This document shows positions 34,923 through 43,444 of a stretch of 64,000 nt of DNA, piece by piece. How positions within the stretch are numbered: the first letter of the stretch is position 1; every line of letters begins with the position of its first letter. Source of the stretch: JABAAI01 sp965261955 (lineage in GTDB: Bacteria; Spirochaetota; Leptospiria; Leptospirales; Leptonemataceae); assembly GCA_965261955.1 (NCBI GenBank), contig CBDHEM010000071.1, forward strand, positions 310,001 to 374,000, given 5' to 3'. The notes beneath the pieces were generated by a model. It saw only the letters and a program-made list of their open reading frames with translations. It did no database searches and was not told the DNA's origin. The position numbers were made by a program, and so were the translations under genes.

Positions 34923-35834
34923 ATGGCCACAAATAAAAAGATAACCCTTACCCTCGATACCTTCTTTAAGATACAATGCACTGAGTTTTTTGAGGCGTTA
35001 GGTTGTCAGGTACTAACAGAAGTCGAGTTATTCAAACAGCCTAGACGCTTGGATGTATTGATTATCGAGGGAGGTGGAGGGGAAGGGAGAGGAGCTTCGC
35101 AACAGCCCCTCCTTGGAATGCGAGCAAAACATACCATACACAAGAAGTTTCATCTTTTAGATTATTTCCAGAAATATAATTTAGTCAGTTATAAGTCTTT
35201 TCGTGACCGTTTTTCTATTTCGGATATTCGAGATGCCATGATCTATCATCAAAGCTATTTGAATTTGGAAAAGAAAGCAAATGAAGCCAACAGCACCGTT
35301 AGCCTGATAGTATCACAAAAACCATCGAAGTTTCTAAGTGAGACTACAAGCAAAGTATCGCAACAAGTAAAAGGACGCTATGTGATCGACTACCAAGCAT
35401 TTAAGGTTTATATTTTAAACATTGAGGAAGCTCCACTGAATGACAGCCTGGATGGTGTTTTCTTGTCAGAGTTTGTTAAGGATAAGAAGAAGATTACCAT
35501 GCCAGCTGATGTACGAAGAGGACTGGTTAGTGATAAAAAAATCGTCGACATACTAGAAGAAGGGCTTAAAACTAGGTTAGTTACCTTTGAAGGGAGGATA
35601 TTAGATATGGGAGCAGTTGCAGACATCACAAAATATGTTTTGCCTGAATTGGAAAAGGCAGAAGCCAGAGGCAAAGCGGAAGGTAAAACAGAAGGTAAGG
35701 CAGAAATCTTTAAAAAGATGTACGCTAACGGCCAGTCCATATCTCAAATTTCTTCTATGACCGGTCTTTCAGAAGCGGAATGCCAACGCATGCTGTCTTT
35801 CACCCACCATGAAGGTGACCCCATGAAAAAGTAA
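34923..35834 (+). CDS. Rpn/PD-(D/E)XK-like protein, array copy 4
   Basis: 303 aa, close to copy 1. Linker EGGGGEGRGASQQPLLGMRA; C-terminal repeat KAEARGKAEGKTEGKAE, then the ISQISSMTGLSEAECQRML tail. Intact frame. It shares the GMRA linker end with copy 1 but has a longer Gly/Glu run, indicating exchange of segments among copies. Confidence 0.75.
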   Translation: MATNKKITLTLDTFFKIQCTEFFEALGCQVLTEVELFKQPRRLDVLIIEGGGGEGRGASQQPLLGMRAKHTIHKKFHLLDYFQKYNLVSYKSFRDRFSISDIRDAMIYHQSYLNLEKKANEANSTVSLIVSQKPSKFLSETTSKVSQQVKGRYVIDYQAFKVYILNIEEAPLNDSLDGVFLSEFVKDKKKITMPADVRRGLVSDKKIVDILEEGLKTRLVTFEGRILDMGAVADITKYVLPELEKAEARGKAEGKTEGKAEIFKKMYANGQSISQISSMTGLSEAECQRMLSFTHHEGDPMKK

Positions 35835-35838
35835 AAAT

Positions 35839-35963
35839 AGAGGTGCTGTTACAAAAGTACAAAAAACAAGAGAAATGCCTGCATAGAATGCATAGAATGC
35901 CTTAAATTGATATTTTACAGTGCTCTATTTGCACTTCTTTACATTTCATTTCCCAACAGTCCC
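35839..35963 (-). repeat. MITE-like spacer segment, array unit 4
   Basis: GAGGTGCTGTTACAAAA at the left, the same ATAGAATGC duplication as unit 2 in the core, and the TTTCCCAACAGTCCC right end as unit 3. It is a mosaic of the two spacer types. Confidence 0.6.
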
Positions 35964-36200
35964 TTCAGCATCCCCAATACTTCGTAAAGAGGATATGCGT
36001 ATCATGAATCCCTCTTGCTATCGATTTGTTTTTGTACCATTTACATCTGAAGTTTTTTATATTTATTGATTGGTACAGTTTTCATTTGTTTGGGTTGACT
36101 ATATTTCTAAGATGAATTTGGATTTGTAGTAAAGACTGTAAATTCAAGGCCAAAGTGCAACAAACTTTACTTTCTCATTTCTTGAAAAAAGGGGCAATAC

Positions 36201-36538
36201 TGACCTTCCCCCAAAAGAGTGGACAGTCCTCTTTAAGTTATGGAGGAAGAGGACATGGGTTTTATAACATGGAAACAAGTACTATCAAGGCGTCAGCTAA
36301 ACGCTATGACGAACAATTTAAGAAGGATAGACTAGTGGATCAAAAATAAGCTTTTCGTAAAAGAGGTCTGTGAAGCTTTTGAGCTATCTGAAACTACACT
36401 CTATAAATGGCGTAGGAAATATTCATTTTTAGGATATAAGAGCCCTATCAAATTTGCGGAAGAATACTATGCGGCTTAATATGCTACTTAATGAAAAAAA
36501 AGCTGAAAACGACTGTACAAAATATTAGGGGAAGGTCA
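36201..36538 (+). mobile_element. Internally deleted IS3-family element (338 bp)
   Basis: Left end TGACCTTCCCCCAAAAGAGT and right end ATTAGGGGAAGGTCA form imperfect ~28-bp inverted repeats. Between them, 36270-36346 encodes an orfA start (METSTIKASAKRYDEQFKKD). After a frameshift 36370-36424 reads VCEAFELSETTLYKWRRKYS, and this is followed directly by FLGYKSPIKFAEEYYAA, the C terminus of an IS3 orfB. The DDE core is missing, so it could only move in trans. No clear target duplication. Similar ends occur at 25531-25580 and 61480-61516. Confidence 0.78.
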
Positions 36539-36725
36539 CTTTTTCCTACAAGTAGGAGGTACGCCCAAACAAATAAGCTATTTTTGAAAAGTCTTGACGA
36601 TAAAGAGACTGAATTTGCATATCAAAATATTGTTTTGCAAGAAAGGCATAGTTTGAATGAAAGCATATGGAATGAGTGATCGTTTGGATAACGTTAAATA
36701 GCTAGTAAGAGAACGAAAAATTAGA

Positions 36726-38435
36726 GTGATTGTGTCAATTCTGCGAAAAAAAGAACGATTTTTTCTATACAGCTTTTCGTTTGTTTTTTTATTGCTCTTT
36801 CTCTCTGGAAATCTTTGGATTGTTAGGTTCAATAGTTTTACAAATATCCAAGGCTTACAGGGTTTATATAGTCAAAAGCGATCTGATTACCAAAAAGCTA
36901 AGTATGCCTTTAGTCTGGGTGATTGGAAAAGAGCATTTTCTCTTTTTGAGAAAGCTAAGAGAAAAGATCCAAAGAATGGGAAATATTATTTTTACACAGG
37001 TTATGTTTTAGAGAAACAAAAAAAACATCCGGAGGCTATGGTCCATTATCAAAAAGCCTTAAAATTAAAATTGGAGAAGAAGTTAAAACAAAAAACTTTT
37101 TGGAAACTATGTCTATATTATAAGCGAGTACATGACTGGGAAAATCTATTAAAATATACAAAGGTTTTTCTCGTCTTTTTTCCACACCGATCTGTACAAA
37201 AGATGCATGATCTTGCTCGTAAAAATCACGATCCTAAAAAAGTAAATAATAGAATACTTTTTGAAAAGGTCGTAGACCTACTTGAGGACATAAAAGGTAG
37301 TCAAGCAGAAAATAAAGATTATCAAGAAATTATAAATTTACTGGAAAGGATAGTGATTTCTGATCCAAGTCACTCAAAAGCACGTTGGGAACTTGTTCTT
37401 TTGAAAATGAAAATAAGAGACTTTGCTTCTGCTATAAAACACCTAGGTGTGCTTCTTTATGAAGAACCAAATAGTTGGGAGTACAAATATAAAATCGGTG
37501 TTTGTTATTATAGAATAAAAATGTATGAAAAAGCCCTTCCTCATTTAAAACAGGCGCAGTTATTGTATTCTGGTGATAATGCTTCTTTTGACTTTTACAT
37601 GGCGTTTATGTTAGGAAATATATATATGGAAAAGGGAGATGAAAAGCTTGCATTGCATTATTTACATAAGGCAGAAAAAAAACGTAAACTAAGCTCTATA
37701 GATGCATCTCTTTCCCGTGTCTATTGGTTCTTACGTAATAAAAAGAAGGCAACTTTTTATGCTGAGAGAAGTATTACTATTCGTCGTGATGCCGATAGTC
37801 GGGAGGTAAATCAACAAGCGATTGCTTATTCTATTTTAGCATTGCTAGCTTGGATCAATGGTAAAGAAAAAATAGCGTATGAGAGAGCTACTCGAATGCA
37901 TTCTCTTATAAAATCTTATAGGGGGTCTTTTTTAAATAAAAGTGAAAGTTCTTTCCAAAAAAAAATTAGAGGCAATACTTTATACAATGCCACTATTTTA
38001 CTTCTCATTAGGTTTGCTACGGACAACCAAAACTGGAAGAAGGCTACTCGCTTTTTTACGCAAATTGATCAAGCTAGCATTATTGACATACAGAATTCTC
38101 GCATCTATGAAGAAATAAAAGAGCTCTCCAAGCATTTTTGGTATAATTATGCTTATACTCTTATGAAAAAAGGTGATTTGAAAAATGCTCTGGCTCGCTA
38201 CGAAAATTTAAAGAGTAATTCTAAATTACATATTCAAGTACTCTTTGATCAAGCTCGTTGTTATGCTCTACTATCACGGGCTAAAAAAAGTGAATATTAT
38301 TTACGGCGTATACTGGACGCAACTAGTGAAAAAAAGATACCCCTTTGGAGAAAGAGGGTATTAGACGATGAAGCTTTTCAAGAGTTAGCGGAGCAAGATG
38401 TAGATTTTGAAGCCTTTATTCAAAGGGAGTTCTGA
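36726..38435 (+). CDS. Membrane-anchored TPR protein
   Basis: 569 aa from a GTG. One N-terminal transmembrane helix (~residues 10-35, FLYSFSFVFLLLFLSGNLWI) puts the rest in the periplasm. TPR units are clear: KYAFSLGDWKRAFSLFEKAK, GKYYFYTGYVLEKQKKHPEA, YKYKIGVCYYRIKMYEKALP, MLGNIYMEKGDEKLALHYL, and further ones to the C terminus (GDLKNALARYENLKS). Probably a protein-interaction scaffold. The start is just downstream of the dead IS3 element, and no promoter is evident. Function unknown. Confidence 0.75.
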   Translation: MIVSILRKKERFFLYSFSFVFLLLFLSGNLWIVRFNSFTNIQGLQGLYSQKRSDYQKAKYAFSLGDWKRAFSLFEKAKRKDPKNGKYYFYTGYVLEKQKKHPEAMVHYQKALKLKLEKKLKQKTFWKLCLYYKRVHDWENLLKYTKVFLVFFPHRSVQKMHDLARKNHDPKKVNNRILFEKVVDLLEDIKGSQAENKDYQEIINLLERIVISDPSHSKARWELVLLKMKIRDFASAIKHLGVLLYEEPNSWEYKYKIGVCYYRIKMYEKALPHLKQAQLLYSGDNASFDFYMAFMLGNIYMEKGDEKLALHYLHKAEKKRKLSSIDASLSRVYWFLRNKKKATFYAERSITIRRDADSREVNQQAIAYSILALLAWINGKEKIAYERATRMHSLIKSYRGSFLNKSESSFQKKIRGNTLYNATILLLIRFATDNQNWKKATRFFTQIDQASIIDIQNSRIYEEIKELSKHFWYNYAYTLMKKGDLKNALARYENLKSNSKLHIQVLFDQARCYALLSRAKKSEYYLRRILDATSEKKIPLWRKRVLDDEAFQELAEQDVDFEAFIQREF

Positions 38436-38465
38436 GAACGTTTTTCCTGAATACCCCTTATTCAA

Positions 38466-39410
38466 TTACTTTCCAAGTATAATTCCCCTTTCCATATCTT
38501 GCGTCCAAAAATTATAAAGCCATAAAAATGGAAGTAGTCCTCTATTGGTTATGCCTTCTCTATTCTCTTGCTGAAGACCTATGGGTGAAGAACCAGTCAA
38601 AATTTTTTGTAATTCCATATCTCCATTTGCCTCTATGTTTCCCGAATGGCTAAAAAAAGCTTGTAAAAGAGCAAAAATAGACTCTTTCGGATCGAAAATA
38701 CGATGTACATATGAGGCAAGAAGGCTTTCTAAAGAAGTGAAAGAAAAACCGGGAATACGGAAGTCTTTTGTGAATATCAATTGTGTGCTACTTTTCTCTT
38801 TTTCGATTTGTTTGTGATTTTTCAGAAAATACTTGAGAGAAGAGATAAGTTCGACATGATGTACATGGGGGTGGTCTAAATTGAGATACAGTATGTCCGG
38901 CATGTTTCCATTTTTCATTGCAAGGATTACGTCTTTTGTAGAAAAAAAATCAAAAAGGACATGATATCCGGCAAAATAAAAGATTTGCTTTAGGAGATTA
39001 CGTGGAACGATACTTTCATCTAGCAAAAAAACAGTCTTTTTACTAGAGTCAGCGTATGGTAGAGAAATGAAAGGAAAAGAAACTTCTTCTCCAAAATCTG
39101 GTAAAATCCAAAGGGCAGCTATACCAAGTTTCCATAGATAAGAAAAAAGCTGTTTGTGTTCTGTTTCTTTTTTCCGAGCAATAACAAGTATAGGTACAGA
39201 CCATTGATTAATTTCTTCGATCAACTCCAAATCAGATGAGGGAAAATAATGTAAGCCTTGAGCGAATTGGCCCGGAGATAATGTATCTGCGTTTTTCTTC
39301 TTTTGGACAGGATATTCGCCGAACCAGTAATCTATTAGATATTTGTCTCTTGCAGATAACCCTATACCTATGACAACTGGATAGCTATGGGTTCTATGGG
39401 TTCTTTTCAT
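38466..39410 (-). CDS. Degenerate receiver-like protein
   Basis: 314 aa. Residues ~126-200 resemble a response-regulator receiver: TVFLLDESIVPRNLLKQIF with the acidic pair D131-E132, then PDILYLNLDHP, where the phospho-acceptor Asp would be N177. The N-terminal ~110 residues have a similar alternating strand/helix pattern (VPILVIARKKETEHKQLF...ALWILP) and may be a second degenerate receiver. The C-terminal ~110 residues (SLLASYVHRIFDPKESIF) are unassigned. No DNA-binding domain is recognisable. Converges with the TPR gene. Phosphorylation-independent signalling is an inference. Confidence 0.5.
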   Translation of the reverse strand: MKRTHRTHSYPVVIGIGLSARDKYLIDYWFGEYPVQKKKNADTLSPGQFAQGLHYFPSSDLELIEEINQWSVPILVIARKKETEHKQLFSYLWKLGIAALWILPDFGEEVSFPFISLPYADSSKKTVFLLDESIVPRNLLKQIFYFAGYHVLFDFFSTKDVILAMKNGNMPDILYLNLDHPHVHHVELISSLKYFLKNHKQIEKEKSSTQLIFTKDFRIPGFSFTSLESLLASYVHRIFDPKESIFALLQAFFSHSGNIEANGDMELQKILTGSSPIGLQQENREGITNRGLLPFLWLYNFWTQDMERGIILGK

Positions 39411-39460
39411 TCAGGCAACAGTATACCGTGCATTTATTTTGACGCTATAGTTTCTAATAA

Positions 39461-39567
39461 GGGACTGTTGCAAAACATAAAAAAACAGGAAGTTAACCTT
39501 CTAAAATGCCTTAAATCGACGTTTCAGAGCATTCTATTTGCAATTATTTACATTTTGCAACGGTCCC
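39461..39567 (-). repeat. MITE-like element copy with terminal repeats and target duplication
   Basis: The best preserved copy: 107 bp, GGGACTGTTGCAAAA at the left and TTTTGCAACGGTCCC at the right, with the core AAAATGCCTTAAATCGACG. It is flanked by AATAA on both sides, a probable 5-bp target duplication. No coding capacity. Confidence 0.8.
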
Positions 39568-39629
39568 AATAAAAACTAAAAGCATCGGAAAAAGAAGAAC
39601 CAAAAGTAAAGATAAAGTCAATTACAGAA

Positions 39630-41090
39630 ATGATAGATATAAAAAAATATTGTAAAGTATCTTTTATAAAGATGATAGAAAAAAAAAGTTATTCCAGCAA
39701 AATTTGGGGGCGTTCTCTTCTTCATATATTGTTTTATTTTTTCCTCTTTTGCTTTTTTATTTTACAAGAGATTAGTTGCTGTTCTCGTTCTACCCTACGT
39801 TTGCCGTATGTAGCCAAGGCAGAGACATTTTTGAGTTGGAAACTAAAAGATAATGGAAGAATTCGCATATATAGTTTACCATCCTGTTGTTGGCCCTCTT
39901 CTTCTCAGATAAATGATCTTCTTCCTTACCGGTCCACAGCCCAATTACTTGTTGGGCTAGATGCAATGGTTATAGATGCTTTTGCTCTTCTTAAAAATCG
40001 TTCCTTTGCTCTTTTGACCAATTCTACTGGTAGAAATAGTCAGTTAAAAAATATTTTAGAACTTATGTCTCACGTAAAAGTACGACCTAAGCTATTGTTA
40101 GAGCCTGAGCATGGCTTTTATGGTAGCGCTGATATACTTGGCTCTTCAGGGTTACGTTACGAAAAGCGTTATAATATACCTATACTCAGTTTGTATAGTA
40201 AGCGTCGTAAACCATCCAGTTGGCATCTCCGAAATATTGATGTTGTTGTGGTAGATATACAAAATTTGCCTGTTCGATGCTACACCTATATATCGACTCT
40301 TACGTATTTGATGGAGGTTGCAGAAAAAAAGGGTATTGAATTAATGATACTGGATAGGCCCAATCCATACGGGTTTTGGAAGGCACAAGGAAGTTATTTG
40401 CAAAAAGGATATGAAAGTTTCGTGAGTAAGGCACCGGTCCCTTTTCTTTATAGCCTTACGACAGCTGAATACGCCCTCTATATGGCTGACGTACGGTTTC
40501 ATGAGCTACATTTGGAAATTGTGAAGGTAGGAGGATATGAGCGTGAAGATGCAGATGTCCACCTTCGCCATTCTTGGGTAAACCCATCTCCGAATATTCC
40601 ATCTTTAGAAACGGCTCTAGTCTACCCCGGAATGGTTTTTTTTGAGGGAATGGAATTTAGCTTAGGACGAGGTACAACACGTCCCTTTGTTTATTCAGGT
40701 TCCCCATGGTTAAAAAACGGCCATGTAGTTAGGGCTTTACGAGCTAAAAAGCTACCCGGAGTCGATATTGCAGAAATTAATTTTGAGCCAACTGCTTCCT
40801 ATTACAAAGGGAAAGTGAATAGGGGTGTTATGATTGTTCCTAAATCTTTGCAATTTGATAGCTTACGAACGGGTTATGAATATATGCATCTTGTAAAACA
40901 TTTTCATAAAAAAAAATATTTTCGTTTTTTACGTAGTAAGGATAAGCGTTTTTTTATTGATAAACTTTGGGGTGGGCCGGGTTACCGTCGTGCCATTATG
41001 AATAATTTAGATTATGATGCATTTAAGGAAAGCTGGGTTGAAGATGCAAAACATTTTGAAGAAAAAACAAAAATATATCGCTTGTATTAG
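39630..41090 (+). CDS. namZ: DUF1343 protein, NamZ-like exo-muramidase
   Basis: 486 aa. An N-terminal hydrophobic segment (~residues 27-47) ending ISCC suggests a lipoprotein or exported protein. The start may be M15 instead of M1. The core carries DUF1343 motifs: ALLTNSTGRNSQ, LLLEPEHGFYGSAD, VVVDIQNLPVRCYTY, MILDRPNPYG, GMVFFEGMEFSLGRGTTRPF and KLWGGPGYRRAI. Family enzymes remove N-acetylmuramic acid from peptidoglycan fragments. Gene stands alone between MITE copies, with no muropeptide-recycling neighbours visible. Confidence 0.85.
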   Translation: MIDIKKYCKVSFIKMIEKKSYSSKIWGRSLLHILFYFFLFCFFILQEISCCSRSTLRLPYVAKAETFLSWKLKDNGRIRIYSLPSCCWPSSSQINDLLPYRSTAQLLVGLDAMVIDAFALLKNRSFALLTNSTGRNSQLKNILELMSHVKVRPKLLLEPEHGFYGSADILGSSGLRYEKRYNIPILSLYSKRRKPSSWHLRNIDVVVVDIQNLPVRCYTYISTLTYLMEVAEKKGIELMILDRPNPYGFWKAQGSYLQKGYESFVSKAPVPFLYSLTTAEYALYMADVRFHELHLEIVKVGGYEREDADVHLRHSWVNPSPNIPSLETALVYPGMVFFEGMEFSLGRGTTRPFVYSGSPWLKNGHVVRALRAKKLPGVDIAEINFEPTASYYKGKVNRGVMIVPKSLQFDSLRTGYEYMHLVKHFHKKKYFRFLRSKDKRFFIDKLWGGPGYRRAIMNNLDYDAFKESWVEDAKHFEEKTKIYRLY

Positions 41091-41162
41091 GGATTGTTTC
41101 TCCTTTTTTTTTGCTTGTATCTAACTTTTTTGACACCCTTTATTTTTTGATTTCAATTTTAT

Positions 41163-41268
41163 GGGGCTGTTACAAAAAGTAAGAAAGAGGGAAGCATGCC
41201 GTAAAACGCCGATTTAAGATATTTTAGGTGGGCATTTTCTTATTTTTCTGCATTTTATAGCAGTCCCT
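41163..41268 (+). repeat. MITE-like element copy upstream of mnmA
   Basis: GGGGCTGTTACAAAAAGTAAG at the left, core GCCGTAAAACGCCGATTTAAG, right TTTTATAGCAGTCCC. It ends 11 bp before the mnmA start codon, so it may supply or displace the gene's promoter and ribosome-binding region. Confidence 0.75.
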
Positions 41269-41278
41269 TCAAATAGAT

Positions 41279-42382
41279 ATGAAAGTTGCCGTTTTATTTT
41301 CTGGAGGAGTTGATAGCTCCTTTGTCATTCATTTATTGAAAGAGCAAGGACATGATGTTACAGCCTTTTATCTCAAAATTTGGTTAGAAGAGGATTGGGG
41401 CAATATGGAGCTATGCCCTTGGCAAGAAGATGTGAAATATGTACAAAAAACTTGTGAGTTACTTGGTGTACCTTGGCATATTTTACCCTTTCAACAAGTA
41501 TATCAAAGGCGTATTCTTGAATATGTCCTTACGGAAGTGAAAAATGGTTATACTCCTAATCCAGATTTACTTTGCAATACGCGTATTAAATTTGGTACCT
41601 TTTTTGAAGAGTTAAAAAGACTTGCATTTAGCTATGAAAAAGTGGCTACAGGTCACTATGCAAGGGTTAAACGGGTTGGACGATACTATGAACTTTTATG
41701 CTCTATAGATACGATAAAAGATCAAACGTACTTTCTTTCTCATCTTTATCAGGAACAATTGAAATACAGTTTATTTCCTTTAGGAGAATACACAAAGCAA
41801 GAAATACGATCCCAAGCTAAAAAAATAGGTCTTCCCTCAGCCAATCGTAAAGATAGTCAAGGCCTATGTTTCCTAGGAAAGATACAATTTTCAGATTTTC
41901 TTCGACGCTATATCGGAGAAAAATCTGGAAACATTATAGAATATGAAAGCAAAAAAAAAATCGGAGAGCATTCTGGTTTTTGGTTTTATACAATTGGGCA
42001 GCGCCAAGGTTTGGGGCTTTCTGGGGGGCCATGGTATGTCGTTTCTAAAAACAAAGAAAAAAATCATGTATATGTATCTCGTGATTATTATGCACCAGAA
42101 AAAATGCGTAATCAGTTTTTTGTCGAAAAACTACATTGGATATCAGGAATTCCACCACAACAACTGTCTACAAAAACAATACGAGTAAAAATTAGGCATG
42201 GGTCTCCATCTTATCATTGCCAAGTCAACATACAAAAAGAAAACAAAACAAATCCCAAAGCCATTGTGCAAATAGAGGGTAATGATCAAGGGATTGCTCC
42301 TGGACAATTTGCTGTATTTTATGATCAAAAAGCCTGTATAGGGTGTGGTGTGATTTCTGAAAGTATAACTAACAATGCCTAA
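41279..42382 (+). CDS. mnmA: tRNA-specific 2-thiouridylase
   Basis: 367 aa. PP-loop ATP site FSGGVDSSFV (residues 7-16). Catalytic cysteines are C99 (PDLLCNTRIKFG) and C197 (DSQGLCFLG). The usual ATGHYAR, KDQTYFL and FYTIGQRQGLGL segments follow, then the C-terminal beta-barrel. It installs s2U34 in tRNAs for Lys, Glu and Gln, including the tRNA-Gln(UUG) in this window. There is no ordinary leader: a MITE copy ends 11 bp upstream. Confidence 0.95.
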   Translation: MKVAVLFSGGVDSSFVIHLLKEQGHDVTAFYLKIWLEEDWGNMELCPWQEDVKYVQKTCELLGVPWHILPFQQVYQRRILEYVLTEVKNGYTPNPDLLCNTRIKFGTFFEELKRLAFSYEKVATGHYARVKRVGRYYELLCSIDTIKDQTYFLSHLYQEQLKYSLFPLGEYTKQEIRSQAKKIGLPSANRKDSQGLCFLGKIQFSDFLRRYIGEKSGNIIEYESKKKIGEHSGFWFYTIGQRQGLGLSGGPWYVVSKNKEKNHVYVSRDYYAPEKMRNQFFVEKLHWISGIPPQQLSTKTIRVKIRHGSPSYHCQVNIQKENKTNPKAIVQIEGNDQGIAPGQFAVFYDQKACIGCGVISESITNNA

Positions 42383-42900
42383 TCTTTTGATACCGTTAGT
42401 TGCGTGTTCTACATATATCCTTTGCTTACTCAACGCTTTATTTTTGTTTTTGTCTGTTTGAGATAATATTTTACCTTTTGACTTCTTTTTCGGTATGTGT
42501 ATTGTCAAATCTGAAAAATATGTTTTGATGCCCTCATAAAGGTTATTGATAACCCCTATCAACTAAAAGTATAATTTTATTAGGACTGACATCTCCCGAT
42601 TTTTCACCTATAAACAAATATTTAGTTAAGATTGAAAAAAGGCACGATATTAAGAAAACGCCATAACCCATACTTTCTTTTTCAAGGAAAAATCAGTCAG
42701 ATATTGCGGAATAAATTTAAGCCAAGAAAAAGCTTTTAGCCATTTTTTCATATTAAAACCAGCACCTACTAAAACCACACACCTCTTATCACCTTCTTGC
42801 GTTAAGAGGTGATTTCTTCGTACATATAAAACCCATGTGAAAAATAATACTCAAATGTGTTACTTTTTTATATGGGTTTTATATAACTATGCATATTTAA
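42383..42900. other. Long intergenic region with two strong hairpins
   Basis: About 640 bp between mnmA and the STAS gene. Hairpin 1: CACCTCTTA (42780-42788) with TAAGAGGTG (42803-42811), and its loop holds TCACC, which could pair alternatively with GGTGA. Hairpin 2: a perfect 13-bp stem ATATAAAACCCAT (42824-42836) with 42872-42884 around a 35-nt loop. Neither is followed by a T-run. No protein gene seen here except the 32-codon frame at 42903-43001. Confidence 0.5.
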
Positions 42901-42902
42901 CT

Positions 42903-43001
42903 TTACATAAATGCCTGTCTATCTTCACTTGCAATATTCACATATTCACGCTTGGCTTTAGATAGAATCCCCTTGCGAGTTTTAATACGAAGATATTTCA
43001 T
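42903..43001 (-). CDS. Possible 32-aa basic protein
   Basis: A short frame, MKYLRIKTRKGILSKAKREY then VNIASEDRQAFM, with TTAGGAA five nt before its ATG. It is divergent from the STAS gene and next to hairpin 2. Composition is plausible for a small basic protein, but length makes chance possible. No family recognised. Confidence 0.35.
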   Translation of the reverse strand: MKYLRIKTRKGILSKAKREYVNIASEDRQAFM

Positions 43002-43025
43002 GATTTCCTAAAATGGATTGAAAAA

Positions 43026-43367
43026 ATGAAAATTAAAATAACAACGAAAAATGAAGTCCATGTTGTACGCGTAGATGGGGCAATAAAAGCTGGAGATGAG
43101 TACGGCTTAGCGGAAAAAATAGAAAAGTATATCAAACCTGATATGGCTCCTAAGTTTATCATTGATCTAGACAAGGTCCCATTCCTAAACTCTGCTGCAC
43201 TTGGTACTTTCTTAAATATCTATAAACATGTGGATAGTCTAAATGGTAGAATCGTTTTTACAAGTTTGAATCCAGAAGTGGAAAAGCTTATGGAAATCAC
43301 ACGCCTCATTTCAGTTTTTGAGATTTTTCGGAGCGTTGGGGAAGCTATGGAAAGTTTTAATTTTTAA
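43026..43367 (+). CDS. STAS-domain anti-sigma factor antagonist
   Basis: 113 aa, the full length of a single STAS domain. It contains KFIIDLDKVPFLNSAALGTFL, with the conserved phosphorylatable Ser in LNSAALG, and GRIVFTSLNPEVEKLMEITRL. The family (SpoIIAA/RsbV-like) is phosphorylated by an anti-sigma kinase and releases sigma factors or other partners. No cognate kinase or phosphatase gene is adjacent. Spirochaetes have many orphan copies. Confidence 0.88.
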   Translation: MKIKITTKNEVHVVRVDGAIKAGDEYGLAEKIEKYIKPDMAPKFIIDLDKVPFLNSAALGTFLNIYKHVDSLNGRIVFTSLNPEVEKLMEITRLISVFEIFRSVGEAMESFNF

Positions 43368-43444
43368 ATAGGAATTTTTATCATCTTTTTCACTTTGAGT
43401 TTTTAAACAGACCAAATACTTCCCTTTCATTTCAATTCGATAGC

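Larger units (their letters stand above)
30411..36200 (+). repeat. Tandem array: four ~1.4-kb units plus a partial fifth
   Basis: Units begin at the TTCGTAAAGAGGATATGCG segment: 30411, 31832, 33251, 34594 and partial 35981 (periods 1421, 1419, 1343 and 1387 bp). Each full unit holds a conserved ~135-bp small open frame region, a leader, one Rpn-like gene and a MITE-like spacer. Units are nearly identical, with indels in the spacer and in two coding zones. Units 4 and 5 carry an extra ~30 bp of IS30-end sequence absent from units 1-3. The fifth unit is cut by the IS3 derivative at 36201. Confidence 0.9.

Noticed and set aside
30411..36200. Integron or phase-variable invertible locus
   Set aside because: Units are all in direct orientation with gene plus MITE spacer; no integrase, attC-like folded sites or recombinase gene is present.
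36155..36349. 64-codon frame at the end of the array
   Set aside because: It runs across the junction of array leader and IS3 end; only its last codons are IS3 orfA.
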